DNA of 48,319 bases from an uncultured Coriobacteriaceae bacterium (GTDB lineage Bacteria; Actinomycetota; Coriobacteriia; Coriobacteriales; Atopobiaceae). The notes beneath the pieces are model-generated. The model made no database searches. It had not been told where the DNA came from and saw nothing but the letters and a program-made list of their open reading frames with translations. The DNA lies in contig CACYGL010000027.1 in NCBI GenBank assembly GCA_902773995.1, positions 1-48,319 of the forward strand, given 5' to 3'. Positions 8,200 to 16,669 of the stretch are shown here, in pieces; the first letter of the stretch is position 1; each line of letters opens with the position of its first letter. Made by a program: the position numbers and the translations under genes.

Positions 8200-8523
8200 C
8201 TACTTGCGGCGGGCGTCAAGCTCGCCCGCCAGCTCGTCGAGCGTGATGCCGTACTTCTCGGCAACCACGAGCATGTGGTAAAGAAGGTCGCCCATCTCGT
8301 AGCGGATGTGGTCGTGGTCCTCGTCCTTGCAGGCCATGATGATCTCCGAGGACTCCTCGGCGAGCTTGGAGAGCAGCTTGTCGCCCTTCTCTGGCGTGAG
8401 GAGGCGCGCCGTGTAGGACTCCTCCGGGGACGCCGAGGTGACGCGCTCGTGGATGACGGCGGCAAGCCCCTCCAGGGTCTCCCCGATGTTTCCGTCCTTC
8501 ACGTTTGCGGTTCTGACGCCCAT
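8200..8523 (-). CDS. hisE: Phosphoribosyl-ATP pyrophosphatase
   Basis: A 107-residue MazG-fold enzyme that hydrolyses phosphoribosyl-ATP to phosphoribosyl-AMP, the second step of histidine synthesis. The metal-binding motifs are intact: EESSEIIMACKDED in the middle and EMGDLLYHML near residue 82. The ATG at 8523 is preceded by AAAGGAG. The frame stays open further upstream, but that sequence is antisense-like and does not match the family. HisE and HisI are separate genes here, whereas enterobacteria fuse them. This is the last gene of the his operon. Confidence 0.95.
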   Translation of the reverse strand: MGVRTANVKDGNIGETLEGLAAVIHERVTSASPEESYTARLLTPEKGDKLLSKLAEESSEIIMACKDEDHDHIRYEMGDLLYHMLVVAEKYGITLDELAGELDARRK

Positions 8524-8617
8524 CTGTTCTCCTTTGGTCTGTGCGAGCAACCCGCTCAGTGTACGGCAAGGGTGTCTGCAGAATGTGCAGGCAACGTAGC
8601 GCTTGGGGGCACGGGGC

Positions 8618-9001
8618 TCAGGCGAGAGGAACCTCGCAGAAGAAGCAGCTGCGGTGTCCCGTGTGGCAGGCGGGGCCAGGCGAGTCGACCACGTAGATGA
8701 GGGTGTCGGCGTCGCAGTCCACAAGGACGCGGCGCACCTGCTGCATGTTTCCGCTGGTGGCGCCCTTGTTCCACAACTCCTTGCGAGAGCGCGACCAGAA
8801 CCAGCTGGTACGCGTCTTGAGGGTGAGGTCCAGGGCCTCGCGGTTTGCCCAGGCAACCATGAGCACCTCGCCCGAGCCCTCCTGTTGCACCACCACGGGC
8901 ACGAGGCCGTGGGCGTCAAAGCTCACGCAGGCGGGAAAGTCGTCACAAGGCTGCATGGGCTCGCCGGCATAGGTTGGCGAGACGTGCGACGCATCTGTCA
9001 T
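8618..9001 (-). CDS. hisI: Phosphoribosyl-AMP cyclohydrolase
   Basis: A 127-residue zinc enzyme that opens the adenine ring of phosphoribosyl-AMP, step 3 of histidine synthesis. Family motifs are intact: [12 protein letters not shown] (near residue 48), [16 protein letters not shown] (near 70), [12 protein letters not shown] with the Mg/Zn-binding Asp residues, and the Cys-rich end [12 protein letters not shown]. The ATG at 9001 has AGAAGGAGC upstream. It sits between hisF and hisE in a 9-gene co-directional his cluster. Confidence 0.96.
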   Translation of the reverse strand: MTDASHVSPTYAGEPMQPCDDFPACVSFDAHGLVPVVVQQEGSGEVLMVAWANREALDLTLKTRTSWFWSRSRKELWNKGATSGNMQQVRRVLVDCDADTLIYVVDSPGPACHTGHRSCFFCEVPLA

Positions 9002-9053
9002 GATTGTTGCTCCTTCTCGTACAGAGGTTGCGGACGGCGGCGCACAGGGTGCG

Positions 9054-9821
9054 CTAGAAGTCGAGCCTTACCGGGATGCCCTGGCTCGCCATGTACTCCT
9101 TCACCTGACGCACCGTGTACGTGCCAAAGTGAAAGACGCTTGCGGCGAGAACGGCGTCGGCCTCGCCCTCGATGATGCCCTCGGCAAAGTGCTCGAGCGT
9201 GCCCACGCCGCCCGAAGCAATGACGGGAATGCTCACCGCGCGCGAGACGGCACGCGTGAGCGGGATGTCGAAGCCGTCCTTAGTGCCGTCGCGGTCCATG
9301 CTCGTGAGGAGAATCTCTCCGGCACCGCGGCGTGCGGCCTCCTCGGCCCACTCGACGGCGTCGATGCCCGTGGGAATGCGGCCGCCAGCAAGGTAGACCT
9401 CCCACTTGTCGCCCGGCCCCACCTGCTTGGCATCGATGGCCACGACCACGGCCTGGCTGCCAAAGGCGCTGGCAGCGCGCGTGATGAGGGTGGGGTCGCG
9501 CACGGCTGCCGAGTTGATGGAGACCTTGTCGGCGCCCGCCGAGACCATCACGCGGCAGCCTTCGACGTCGCGGAAGCCGCCGCCCACGGTATAGGGAATG
9601 TGCAGCTGGCTTGCCGCGCGCGAGGCCAGATCAACCGTAGTGGAGCGATCGTCCGAGGTCGCAGTGATGTCGAGGAAGACAACCTCGTCCGCGCCCTCGC
9701 GGTCGTACTTGGCGGCAAGCTCCACGGGGTCGCCGGCGTCGCGCAGGTCCACGAAGTTGACGCCCTTAACGACGCGGCCGTCCTTGACGTCCAGGCAGGG
9801 GATGACCCTCTTTGTCAGCAT
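9054..9821 (-). CDS. hisF: Imidazole glycerol phosphate synthase cyclase subunit HisF
   Basis: A 255-residue TIM barrel that, with HisH, makes imidazole glycerol phosphate and AICAR. The catalytic Asp residues are in [13 protein letters not shown] (near residue 11) and VAIDAKQ (near 130). The phosphate-binding loops GGGFRDVE and [10 protein letters not shown] are present. I chose the ATG at 9821 (GAAGGGAAG upstream) because it starts with the usual [11 protein letters not shown]; an upstream in-frame extension to 9920 runs into a palindromic repeat. Unlike the tight upstream joins of the operon, hisF is separated from hisA by 378 bp carrying two large hairpins. Confidence 0.96.
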   Translation of the reverse strand: MLTKRVIPCLDVKDGRVVKGVNFVDLRDAGDPVELAAKYDREGADEVVFLDITATSDDRSTTVDLASRAASQLHIPYTVGGGFRDVEGCRVMVSAGADKVSINSAAVRDPTLITRAASAFGSQAVVVAIDAKQVGPGDKWEVYLAGGRIPTGIDAVEWAEEAARRGAGEILLTSMDRDGTKDGFDIPLTRAVSRAVSIPVIASGGVGTLEHFAEGIIEGEADAVLAASVFHFGTYTVRQVKEYMASQGIPVRLDF

Positions 9822-9840
9822 GGTTACTTCCCTTCGGTGG

Positions 9841-9932
9841 GGGCCGCCGTGCTTGTCGCTGCGCTCGGCGCTCGCCGCCCCTGGGGCGGCTCGCTCGCTT
9901 CGCGACTCGCGCCGCGACAAGCACGGCGGCCC
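9841..9932. repeat. 92-bp palindromic element, 18-bp perfect outer stem
   Basis: GGGCCGCCGTGCTTGTCG at 9841-9858 pairs perfectly with 9915-9932. Inside is a second palindrome with arms GCGCTCGCCGCC and GGCGGCTCGCTCGC. The inner core is homologous to that of the element at 10101-10190 (read on the other strand), but the outer 18-bp stems are different sequences. Confidence 0.85.
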
Positions 9933-10100
9933 GCAGTCGAAACCAATACGTTCAAGCGGTCATCCCCTGACTGGAGCCTGGGACCAGGGCCTGACCCTCC
10001 AGAAGAACAAAGAACAGTGAACCGAGAATAGAGCTACAACCACAACCAGAAGCCAAGCGACGTTGCGCGAGGGCGCGCTGCCTGTGCGTGGCCGTTTCGA

Positions 10101-10190
10101 GGTCTGCCGGCCCTCCTGCTAGGCGAATCGCGCAGCGAGCGAGCCGCCAAAGGCGGCGAGCGCTGAGCCGGGCAGGAGGGCCGGCAGACC
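10101..10190. repeat. 90-bp palindromic element, 19-bp perfect outer stem
   Basis: GGTCTGCCGGCCCTCCTGC at 10101-10119 pairs perfectly with 10172-10190. The inner core, read on the minus strand, begins GCTCAGCGCTCGCCGCC and continues GGCGGCTCGCTCGCTGCGCG, matching the core of the 9841 element closely while the outer stem is unrelated. Conserved core plus locus-specific stem suggests a mobile or RNA-structured element rather than an ordinary terminator. Confidence 0.85.
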
Positions 10191-10199
10191 CCCCACTGT

Positions 10200-10934
10200 C
10201 TATCCGCACGCAGTGAGAGCGTCCTCGAGCGTGAGCGCGCCCTCGTACAACGCGCGCCCCGTTATGCAGCCCTCGACCACCTGCGGACCCAGCGCTGCGA
10301 GTGCACGCACGTCATCCACGCTGGCAATGCCGCCCGAGGCCACCACGGGAAAGCCCGCAACCTCGGCGATATGCCTGTAGGCCGCGGGCTCGACGCCCGT
10401 CTGCATGCCGTCACGCGCGATGTCGGTGAAGACGAGATGGCGAAAGCCCATCTCGGCAAGGCTGGAGACAAGGTCGTCCGCCGCAAGTGAGCCGCCCTCG
10501 CGCCAGCCGTTCACGCGCACCACGCCGTCCTTCGCGGCGACGTCTGCCACCGCCATGTCGCCAAACTCGCTCGCCGCCTGACGAGCGAATGCGGGATCGC
10601 GCACGAGCGCGGTGCCAATGGCGATGCGCCGCACGCCCAGCCCCGCAAGTCGGCGCATGGCCTCGATGGAGCGCACGCCGCCTCCGGCATCGACCGAGAG
10701 GCCGTCGACCTGGCAGATGGCGCGTATCGCTTGGGCGTTGGCCTCGCGGGCTGCCTCGTCCTCGCCAAGCGCGCTCGAGAGGTCAACCACGTGCACCCAG
10801 CTGGCGCCGCGGGCGAGAAAGTCTCGCGCCACGGAGGCTGGGTCGTTCGAGTAGACGTCCATGCGCGAGCGGTCGCCGTTGGCGAGACGCACCACGCGGC
10901 CACCCACCAGGTCAATCGCCGGGAAGAGAATCAT
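10200..10934 (-). CDS. hisA: ProFAR isomerase HisA
   Basis: A 244-residue TIM-barrel isomerase that opens the ribose ring of ProFAR to PRFAR, step 4 of the pathway. The catalytic Asp residues lie in PAIDLVGGRVVRL (near residue 8) and in DVAAKDGVVRVNGW (near 129). Phosphate loops DAGGGVRS and ASGGIASVDD are intact. In some actinobacteria a bifunctional PriA also serves tryptophan synthesis; whether this protein does is not visible, and trp genes are absent from the window. Its ATG overlaps the hisH stop (ATGA), showing translational coupling. Confidence 0.95.
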   Translation of the reverse strand: MILFPAIDLVGGRVVRLANGDRSRMDVYSNDPASVARDFLARGASWVHVVDLSSALGEDEAAREANAQAIRAICQVDGLSVDAGGGVRSIEAMRRLAGLGVRRIAIGTALVRDPAFARQAASEFGDMAVADVAAKDGVVRVNGWREGGSLAADDLVSSLAEMGFRHLVFTDIARDGMQTGVEPAAYRHIAEVAGFPVVASGGIASVDDVRALAALGPQVVEGCITGRALYEGALTLEDALTACG

Positions 10935-11644
10935 CGGGTGCCCCCTGCCCGGACGATGTCAACAAAGTTGGAGAGCACCACAAGGCCCGTGGCCGAGGAC
11001 TTCTCGGGATGGAACTGCACGCCAAAGACCACGCCCTGCGCGATGGCAGAGCCAAAGCTCCGTGCGTAGTGCGTGCGGGCGGCCACCAACGTGGGGTCGA
11101 CATCGTCGGCAAGCGCATAGGAGTGCGTGAAGTAGAAATTGGCGCCCGACGGCACCCCACGCAAGAGGCGTGACCTCTCGCCCACCTCGGTTGGGTAGAC
11201 CTGGTCCCACCCCACATGTGGCACCTTGAGCCTACCGGAGCGCAGGCGCGTAACCGAGCCCGGAAAGAAGCCCAGGCCGGCGACCCAGCGATCATCGCCT
11301 GCCGTACCGGCGGCGACGGGCTCTTCGTTCTCAAGCGGAACGCCCCTCTCGCCCGAGCGCTCCTCGCCGCGCGCAAAGAGGAGCTGGAGCCCCAGGCAGA
11401 TGCCCAGGAAGGGAACGCCGCGCCCCAGGGCGTCAAGGATGGCCGCGCCCTGACCAGACTGGTTCACGTACTCCATGGCGCTCTCGAAGCTCCCCACGCC
11501 GGGAAGCACCAGGCCAGAGGCAGCGGAGATGTCCTCGGGCGCGTCCGAGATGACCGCCTCGCCTCCCACGGCGGCAAGGCCGTGCTGGACGGAGAGGAGA
11601 TTGCCCTTGTGGTAGTCGATGACGACGATCTTCGCTGATGCCAT
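10931..11644 (-). CDS. hisH: Imidazole glycerol phosphate synthase glutaminase subunit HisH
   Basis: A 237-residue class I glutamine amidotransferase that feeds ammonia to HisF. The nucleophilic Cys is in GICLGLQLL (near residue 82), and the catalytic His-x-Glu is in GVQFHPEKS (near 208). It is somewhat longer than the usual 200 residues, because of an acidic and Gly-rich insert after the nucleophile (near residues 90-112). The ATG overlaps the hisB stop by one base (TGATG) and the stop overlaps the hisA start (ATGA). Confidence 0.95.
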   Translation of the reverse strand: MASAKIVVIDYHKGNLLSVQHGLAAVGGEAVISDAPEDISAASGLVLPGVGSFESAMEYVNQSGQGAAILDALGRGVPFLGICLGLQLLFARGEERSGERGVPLENEEPVAAGTAGDDRWVAGLGFFPGSVTRLRSGRLKVPHVGWDQVYPTEVGERSRLLRGVPSGANFYFTHSYALADDVDPTLVAARTHYARSFGSAIAQGVVFGVQFHPEKSSATGLVVLSNFVDIVRAGGTR

Positions 11645-12237
11645 CAGAGCGCCCCCTTCGTGGACGGGATGCCCTCCACACGCGGGTCTGGCTCGACGGC
11701 GGCCCGAAGGGCGCGGGCAAACGACTTGAACGTGGCCTCAAGGATGTGGTGGGCGTTTTCGCCGGCAACCTCGCGCAGGTGGACGGTCATTCCGGCATCG
11801 CGCGCCAGACCACAGAAGAACTCGTGACCAAGCTCGGTATCAAAGGTGCCCACCTTCTGGGGTCCAATGGGCACGTCCCAGTAGAACTCGCCACGACCGG
11901 AGATGTCGACCGCAGCCATGACCAGGGACTCGTCGAGAGGAACCAAGGCATCGCCAAAGCGACGTATGCCGCGCTTGTCGCCCAGCGCCTGACGCAGCGC
12001 CTGTCCCAGCACGATGCCCGTGTCCTCCACGGTGTGGTGGTCGTCCACCCAGGTGTCGCCCTTCACATGCACCGTGAGGTCCACGAGCGAGTGGCGCGAG
12101 AGTGCCGTGAGCATGTGGTCGAAGAACCCCACGCCCGTAGAGATGTCCGAGGTCCCGGTGCCGTCGAGGTTCACCGTGACCTCGATTGAGGTCTCGGCGG
12201 TCTGCCGAGAGACGCTTGCCACGCGTGCCATGGTCAT
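11644..12237 (-). CDS. hisB: Imidazoleglycerol-phosphate dehydratase
   Basis: A 197-residue monofunctional dehydratase (no phosphatase domain) that converts imidazole glycerol phosphate to imidazole acetol phosphate using two Mn ions. Metal-binding His clusters are intact: [20 protein letters not shown] near residue 75, and the repeat-half counterparts LGHEFF and ENAHHILEA near 145-175. The ATG at 12237 overlaps the hisC stop (ATGA); a second ATG two codons on is equally possible. The open frame continues far upstream only as a shadow of hisC. A separate histidinol phosphatase gene is not seen in the window. Confidence 0.95.
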   Translation of the reverse strand: MTMARVASVSRQTAETSIEVTVNLDGTGTSDISTGVGFFDHMLTALSRHSLVDLTVHVKGDTWVDDHHTVEDTGIVLGQALRQALGDKRGIRRFGDALVPLDESLVMAAVDISGRGEFYWDVPIGPQKVGTFDTELGHEFFCGLARDAGMTVHLREVAGENAHHILEATFKSFARALRAAVEPDPRVEGIPSTKGAL

Positions 12238-13268
12238 TCCCCCTTCAGGATGGACGTGAGTGCCGCGACCACAAGGTCGTTCTCCTCGGGCTTGCCCACG
12301 GTGATGCGCAGGCAGTCCTCGAGGCCGGGCGTGGACGAGAAGTCCCTCACCAGTATGGAGTGCTCGTCGCGCAGGCGGCACCACACCTCGTGGGCGTGCG
12401 GCACGCGGACGCAGAGGAAGTTTGCCTGGCTGGGCCACACGCGCACGCCCAGCGGCGCGAGGCCACCCAGCATGTTGGAGAGACGACTGCGGTCCTGGCG
12501 TATGGCCTGGATGGCCGGCTGGAACGCGTCGCGGTGCGTGACGGCGGCAAGGGCGGCGGCCTGGTCGAGCACGCTCACCGAGTAGGGCTGCCGCACGGCG
12601 GCAAGCGCCGCCACCACCGCAGGGCTTGCCAGCACGTAGCCCACACGGGCACCTGCCAGCGCAAACGCCTTGGAGAAGGTGTGCAGCACGGCCAGGTTCT
12701 GGTACTCGCCAAGCATGTCCTCGACGGTCGAGCCGGGGTCCCTGCGCACGCCCTCGCGAGGGAAGAGGTCGCCCGTGGGGTTGTTGGGCGAGGTCACTAC
12801 CACGAGCGTCGCCGTGCGCGCGGCCTCTATCAGCGCGTCCACGTTGGGGGCAAAGTCCTTCTCGCGCGGAACCTCCACCACGGGGGTCTCCACCATGGAG
12901 GCATAGAGCCCGTAGACCGAGAAGGTGGGCGGGCAGCTCACAAGGGCATGCCCCGCGCCGCCAAACGCCAGGAAGAAGTTGAAGAGCAGCTCGTCGCCGC
13001 CGTTGCCAACAATCACCTGCTCTGGCGCCACGCCATGCCACGCGGCAAGCTGGTTGCGCAGCTCGCCGCCAAGGGGCACGGGATAGCGGTTCCAGGCGGC
13101 CTCGGTTACGGCCTTGGCCAGCACTGGCGCCACCTCGGGCGGAATGCCGTAGTTGTTCTCGTTTGCCGAGAGGATCACCTCGACGGGCGAGAAGGCCGGG
13201 TCGTAGGGCTCAAGCGCCGCCGCGGACGGCCTCACGAGCGCACGGACCTCTGGTGTGATGCCTGTCAT
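12234..13268 (-). CDS. hisC: Histidinol-phosphate aminotransferase
   Basis: A 344-residue fold-type I PLP aminotransferase that converts imidazole acetol phosphate to histidinol phosphate. Visible: [14 protein letters not shown] near residue 33 (substrate entry), [16 protein letters not shown] near 155, and the PLP-lysine stretch [16 protein letters not shown] near 205. The C-terminal arginine that binds carboxylate lies in LRITVG. I chose the ATG at 13268, with GGGGAGAG upstream and 7 nt after the hisD stop, over a longer upstream start that runs into hisD sequence. Confidence 0.94.
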   Translation of the reverse strand: MTGITPEVRALVRPSAAALEPYDPAFSPVEVILSANENNYGIPPEVAPVLAKAVTEAAWNRYPVPLGGELRNQLAAWHGVAPEQVIVGNGGDELLFNFFLAFGGAGHALVSCPPTFSVYGLYASMVETPVVEVPREKDFAPNVDALIEAARTATLVVVTSPNNPTGDLFPREGVRRDPGSTVEDMLGEYQNLAVLHTFSKAFALAGARVGYVLASPAVVAALAAVRQPYSVSVLDQAAALAAVTHRDAFQPAIQAIRQDRSRLSNMLGGLAPLGVRVWPSQANFLCVRVPHAHEVWCRLRDEHSILVRDFSSTPGLEDCLRITVGKPEENDLVVAALTSILKGE

Positions 13269-13275
13269 CTCTCCC

Positions 13276-14624
13276 CTATCCCTCGTATCCCGGCAGCTTG
13301 GGCACGCCCGGCTCATCAAGCGTGCGTGGCCACGCGGCATGCGTTGCGTCCTCGCAGGCAGCAGAGGCGTCCGCGAAGCCCTTCTCACCCTCCTTGGCCA
13401 GCTTCACGCGCAGGCCAGCGGAGAGCGCATGCGCCCAGAGGCCCTCGGCCTGGGCCATGGCCTGGACGGCAGGAGCATCCGCAAGAAGACCCTGCGGCGT
13501 GTAGGAGATGACGCTCGAGCGCTTCTGGAAGTCGTAGACGCCCAGGGGGTTGGAGAAGCGCGCCGTGCCGCCGGTGGGAAGCGTGTGATCGGGGCCGGCA
13601 ACGTAGTCGCCCAGGGGCTCCGAGCTCCAGGCGCCCACGAAGATGGCACCAGCGTTGCGCACCGAGCCCAGAAGCGACATAGCGTCCCGTCTGCCAGCGT
13701 CGCTGCCACGACCACCACCCCGCGGTCGTCCAGCGAGGCGCGCGTGATCTTCTCGCGCGGGCTCTGCGAGACCAGGCGCTCGACGGCATCGAGGACGCGG
13801 TCCGGGAGCGAGGGATCGCAGGTCACAAGGTAGCAGGACGCCATTGGGTCGTGCTCGGCCTGGGCCATGAGGTCAGCCGCCACCACGACCGGGTCGGCGG
13901 ACGCGTCTGCCAGGACGCAGACCTCGGAGGGCCCGGCGATCATGTCGATGCCCACGTCGCCGGAGACGTGGCGCTTGGCTGCCGCCACGTAGGCGTTGCC
14001 GGGGCCCACGACCTTGTCGACGCGGGGGATGGACTCGGTGCCATAGGCCACGGCGCCAATCGCCTGCGCGCCGCCCACGGCATAGACCTCGTCGACGCCC
14101 GCCACCGAGGCTGCTGCCAACGTATATGCCGAGAGCGTGCCGTCGTGCTGTGGCGGCGTCACCATGACCACGCGGCGCACGCCCGCAACCTTTGCCGGGA
14201 CGGCGTCCATGAGCACCGTCGAAGGGTACTGCGCGCGACCGCCCGGCACGTAGATGGCCACGGAGTCGAGCGGCGTCACCTTCACGCCCAGGATGGTGCC
14301 GTCGGGCCGCGTCTCGAACCAGGAGTTCTCGCGCTGACGTTCGTGGAACTCGCGAATCTGGCGGTACGCGCGACGCAGGGACGAGAGGAACTCGGCATCC
14401 ACCATGCCGGGGGCGGCGTCTACCAGCTCCTGCGGGACGCGGAACTCGCTCGGGCAGGCGCCGTCGAAGCGCTGGCAGTACTCACGCACGGCCTCGTCGC
14501 CCCGCTCGCGCACGTCGTCCACGATGGCGGCGGCGCTCTCCATCACCTCGCGGGGAAGCGCCCCCGAGCGGTTGAGATCTGCCTGCGTGAGCGCCTGACC
14601 AGCGGCTAGCGTGATCCTTCTCAA
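13276..14624 (-). pseudogene. hisD: Histidinol dehydrogenase, internal deletion and frameshift
   Basis: HisD oxidises histidinol to histidine in two NAD-dependent steps. The N-terminal part reads cleanly from a TTG at 14624 (GAGGGGAG upstream): NAD-binding region, VVGPGNAYVAAAK near residue 200, and the Zn-ligand area MAQAEHDP near 260. The frame breaks at about 13678-13690, after VVVAATLADG. Downstream, RNAGAIFVGAWSSEPLGDYV, the conserved PTGGTARF stretch and the last Zn-ligand region EGLWAHALS continue in another frame to the stop at 13276. Against the family, about 17-20 residues are missing, including the APEHL-type motif with the catalytic Glu-His pair. If real, the strain should need histidine; a sequencing or assembly deletion is an equal possibility. 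Confidence 0.9.
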
Positions 14625-14626
14625 AG

Positions 14627-16297
14627 CTACTCCCCTCTCGTGACCTCGGCGAGGCGAGCCGCCAGGTCGCGAATCCTCTTGTCACAGCGGTATGCTGCCG
14701 GTCCCGCGAAGAAGCGGGCGGTGCACTCCATGACCTCGTCGACGATCACCAGGTCGTTCTCGCGGAGCGTGGTGCCCGTGGCCGTGATGTCAACGATGCG
14801 GTCGGTCATGCCCACGATGGGGCCAAGCTCGATGTTGCCGTGCAGGGTGACGATGTCCGCCTGCTGGCCAATGGAGTCGTAGTAGGCCTGCGTGATGCGC
14901 GGGTACTTGGTGGCCACGCGAACGGTGCCGCGCCAGGCGTAGTTTCTCTCGGCAACGCCCGCCTTGGCACGCGGCTCGGCCACCACAAAGCGGCAACCGC
15001 CAAAGCCGAGGTCGACGAGCTGGAGCACGTCCATGTTGGCCTCCACGAGCGAGTCCCGCCCGCAGATTCCGCAGTCGCAGCCGCCATGGCCCACGAAGGC
15101 CGGGGCGTCCTGCGCGCGCACGATCACGTACTCGACGTCACCCTCGCGCACCGTGAGCTGGCGACCCGGTTCGCGCAGGCCCTCAACGGGAAGCCCCGCT
15201 GCCTCGAGCACGCGAATGGCGTCCTTGAGGAGCGACCCCTTGGGAACGGCGATGCGCAGGGGCCTCTCGGCAAGCCTCACGCCAGGGGTGACCACGCCCG
15301 ACTCGCCCGGCTCGCCCAAGATCTCCTGCAGGCGCTCGAGCGAGAGCGCAAAGCCGCAGGCAGCGATGCCCTCGCGGCCCAGATTGGCGAGAACCGCGTC
15401 GTAACGGCCGCCAGATGCAAGAGATGCCGCGATGCCCTCGGCGTAGCCCTTGAAGATGATGCCCGTGTAGTAGTCAAAAGAGTTGATGATCGAGAAATCG
15501 AAGGACGCGCGGCCGTTAGAGAAGAGGCCGGAGAGCGAGTCGACCAGGCGCGAGAGTTCCGCGGTGCCACGGGCATCCTTCTCGACACCTGCCTCATCGA
15601 GCAGCTCGTCGAGCGCGGAGACCACCTCGGCGCCACCCACCAGGCGCGGGATGCGGCAGATGGCACGTGCCGCTGCGGCCTCGAGCTCGCCTGCGGCAAC
15701 GGACTTCTCGACCAGCTCGTCCAGCGAGACAAAATCGGAGTCGTGCACCAGGGCAAGGGCCTCCTCACGGAAGCGCGCGCTGGGCGCGCAGGTGTCGAGG
15801 AGCGCCTTGAGCGGCGTGACCGAACCCAGCACGATGCGCCATGCCGGCACGTCAAGCGCACCGAGCGTCTCGGCGAGAAGGTCCACCACCTCGTGCTCGG
15901 CGGCGGCGCCGTCACCGCCCACAAGCTCCACGCCCAGCTGTGTGAACTGGCGCGGCTGGCCCTTGAGCGAGGACTCCTCGCGCACGACGGGTGCCTCGTA
16001 GCGAAGACGCACGGGCAGGCGGTCCGGGCTCACGCGCGTAGAAATCATGCGCGCGATGGGCAGCGTGAGGTCCGGGCGCAGCGTGAGGAGGCTGCCGTCC
16101 ACGTCGAAGAGCTGGAACGGCAAGCCCTTGATGCGGCCCGCGCGCTCGAGCGCGTCGCGCGACTCCAAGAGCGGCGTCTCCACCGGGAGGTACCCATGCG
16201 ACGAGAAGACCTCGCGCACGGTGCCGGAGATGCGCTCGCGCGCGAGCGCCTCCTGAGGAAGGATGTCACGGAACCCGCTTGGTGTGCCTGCTATCAC
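14627..16297 (-). CDS. hisZG: Fused HisZ-HisG ATP phosphoribosyltransferase
   Basis: A 556-residue fusion catalysing the first, committed step of histidine synthesis (ATP + PRPP). Residues 1-340 are HisZ, the histidyl-tRNA-synthetase-like regulatory subunit: GFRDILPQEA, LRPDLTLPIAR (motif 2 region) and SGGRYDAV (a HisRS-like late motif) are visible. Residues 345-556 are a short-form HisG catalytic domain, starting LRIAVPKGSLLKDAI, with GICGRDSLVE and the PRPP-binding VDITATGTTLREN. Short-form HisG normally acts as a hetero-octamer with separate HisZ, so the fusion fixes a 1:1 ratio. The GTG at 16297 has GAGGGGCAGG upstream. It is the first gene of the operon, 2 nt before hisD. A palindrome at 16412 may be its operator. 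Confidence 0.93.
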   Translation of the reverse strand: MIAGTPSGFRDILPQEALARERISGTVREVFSSHGYLPVETPLLESRDALERAGRIKGLPFQLFDVDGSLLTLRPDLTLPIARMISTRVSPDRLPVRLRYEAPVVREESSLKGQPRQFTQLGVELVGGDGAAAEHEVVDLLAETLGALDVPAWRIVLGSVTPLKALLDTCAPSARFREEALALVHDSDFVSLDELVEKSVAAGELEAAAARAICRIPRLVGGAEVVSALDELLDEAGVEKDARGTAELSRLVDSLSGLFSNGRASFDFSIINSFDYYTGIIFKGYAEGIAASLASGGRYDAVLANLGREGIAACGFALSLERLQEILGEPGESGVVTPGVRLAERPLRIAVPKGSLLKDAIRVLEAAGLPVEGLREPGRQLTVREGDVEYVIVRAQDAPAFVGHGGCDCGICGRDSLVEANMDVLQLVDLGFGGCRFVVAEPRAKAGVAERNYAWRGTVRVATKYPRITQAYYDSIGQQADIVTLHGNIELGPIVGMTDRIVDITATGTTLRENDLVIVDEVMECTARFFAGPAAYRCDKRIRDLAARLAEVTRGE

Positions 16298-16411
16298 GCC
16301 TGCCCCTCTCCCCTTCTGGTACGTAGAGCATACGAATTACTGCGCGCGACGGGCGTCACGCGCTTCTCGTGTGTGACGCACCTCTCGCACGGCACCTCTC
16401 TCGTGCGTTGT

Positions 16412-16431
16412 CACTTTAGCATACTAAAGTG
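16412..16431. promoter_or_regulatory. candidate his operator palindrome
   Basis: A perfect 8-bp inverted repeat, CACTTTAG and CTAAAGTG, separated by CATA. It is 115 bp upstream of the hisZG start and overlaps a TATGCT hexamer on the minus strand. Length and symmetry suit a dimeric repressor. The regulator is unknown; assignment to histidine control is inferred from position only. Confidence 0.4.
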
Positions 16432-16524
16432 CTCGGGGCGGCGTGCAGCCGCCGCACACAGAGCGTTAACGTTCCATTCATATGGGGAGAGTACAGCGGC
16501 GAGGCACGAGGGCTCATACTCGAG

Positions 16525-16637
16525 TCGCCGGAAGCCCCGCTTTGTTGCGTTTCTCGCCATATGACGCCCTCCGGTGATTATTTGTCGCCGGAGCGGCCTC
16601 CATGATGCAATCTGCAACAAAACGCGTCCTCCGGCGA
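16525..16637. repeat. two tandem 53-bp hairpin units, 60-bp period
   Basis: Units at 16525-16577 and 16585-16637, separated by TTATTTG. Each starts TCGCCGGA and ends CTCCGG(C/T)GA, giving terminal stems of 9-12 bp around a loop of about 29 nt containing a TTGC/TGCA core followed by CAAAA- or CATATG-type sequence. Same family as the arrays at 48108 and (more diverged) 2944. It lies just 3' of murJ. Confidence 0.85.
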
Positions 16638-16649
16638 CCGCAATGAGAC

Positions 16650-16666
16650 AAAGGGACAGTCCCTTT
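16650..16666 (-). terminator. hairpin 3' of murJ
   Basis: AAAGGGAC and GTCCCTTT form a perfect 8-bp stem around a single base, starting 3 nt after the murJ stop. The tail on the minus strand is GTCTCATTG rather than a T-run, so it may act as a weak terminator or a 3'-end stabiliser for the secretion/signalling transcript. Confidence 0.4.
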
Positions 16667-16669
16667 GGC

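Larger units (their letters stand above)
9822..10199. other. 378-bp spacer inside the his operon with two large hairpins
   Basis: No gene seen. Two roughly 90-bp palindromic elements (9841-9932 and 10101-10190) face each other in inverted orientation across about 170 bp of ordinary sequence. That middle part includes a CTGGAG...CTCCAG stem near 9974-10000. The hairpins might reduce transcription or protect the upstream message ends between hisA and hisF. Confidence 0.6.
16298..16669. other. spacer between murJ and the his operon
   Basis: No gene seen. It carries the his operon upstream region, with a perfect palindrome at 16412-16431, GCACCTCTC direct repeats at about 16378-16402, and a TATGCT hexamer at 16327-16332 that could be a -10 box. 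It also carries a two-unit 60-bp-period hairpin array (16525-16637) and a short perfect hairpin directly after the murJ stop. Confidence 0.5.

Noticed and set aside
9932..10100. T-box or riboswitch between hisA and hisF
   Set aside because: No T-box consensus or recognised aptamer is visible; the structure is explained better by the two palindromic elements.
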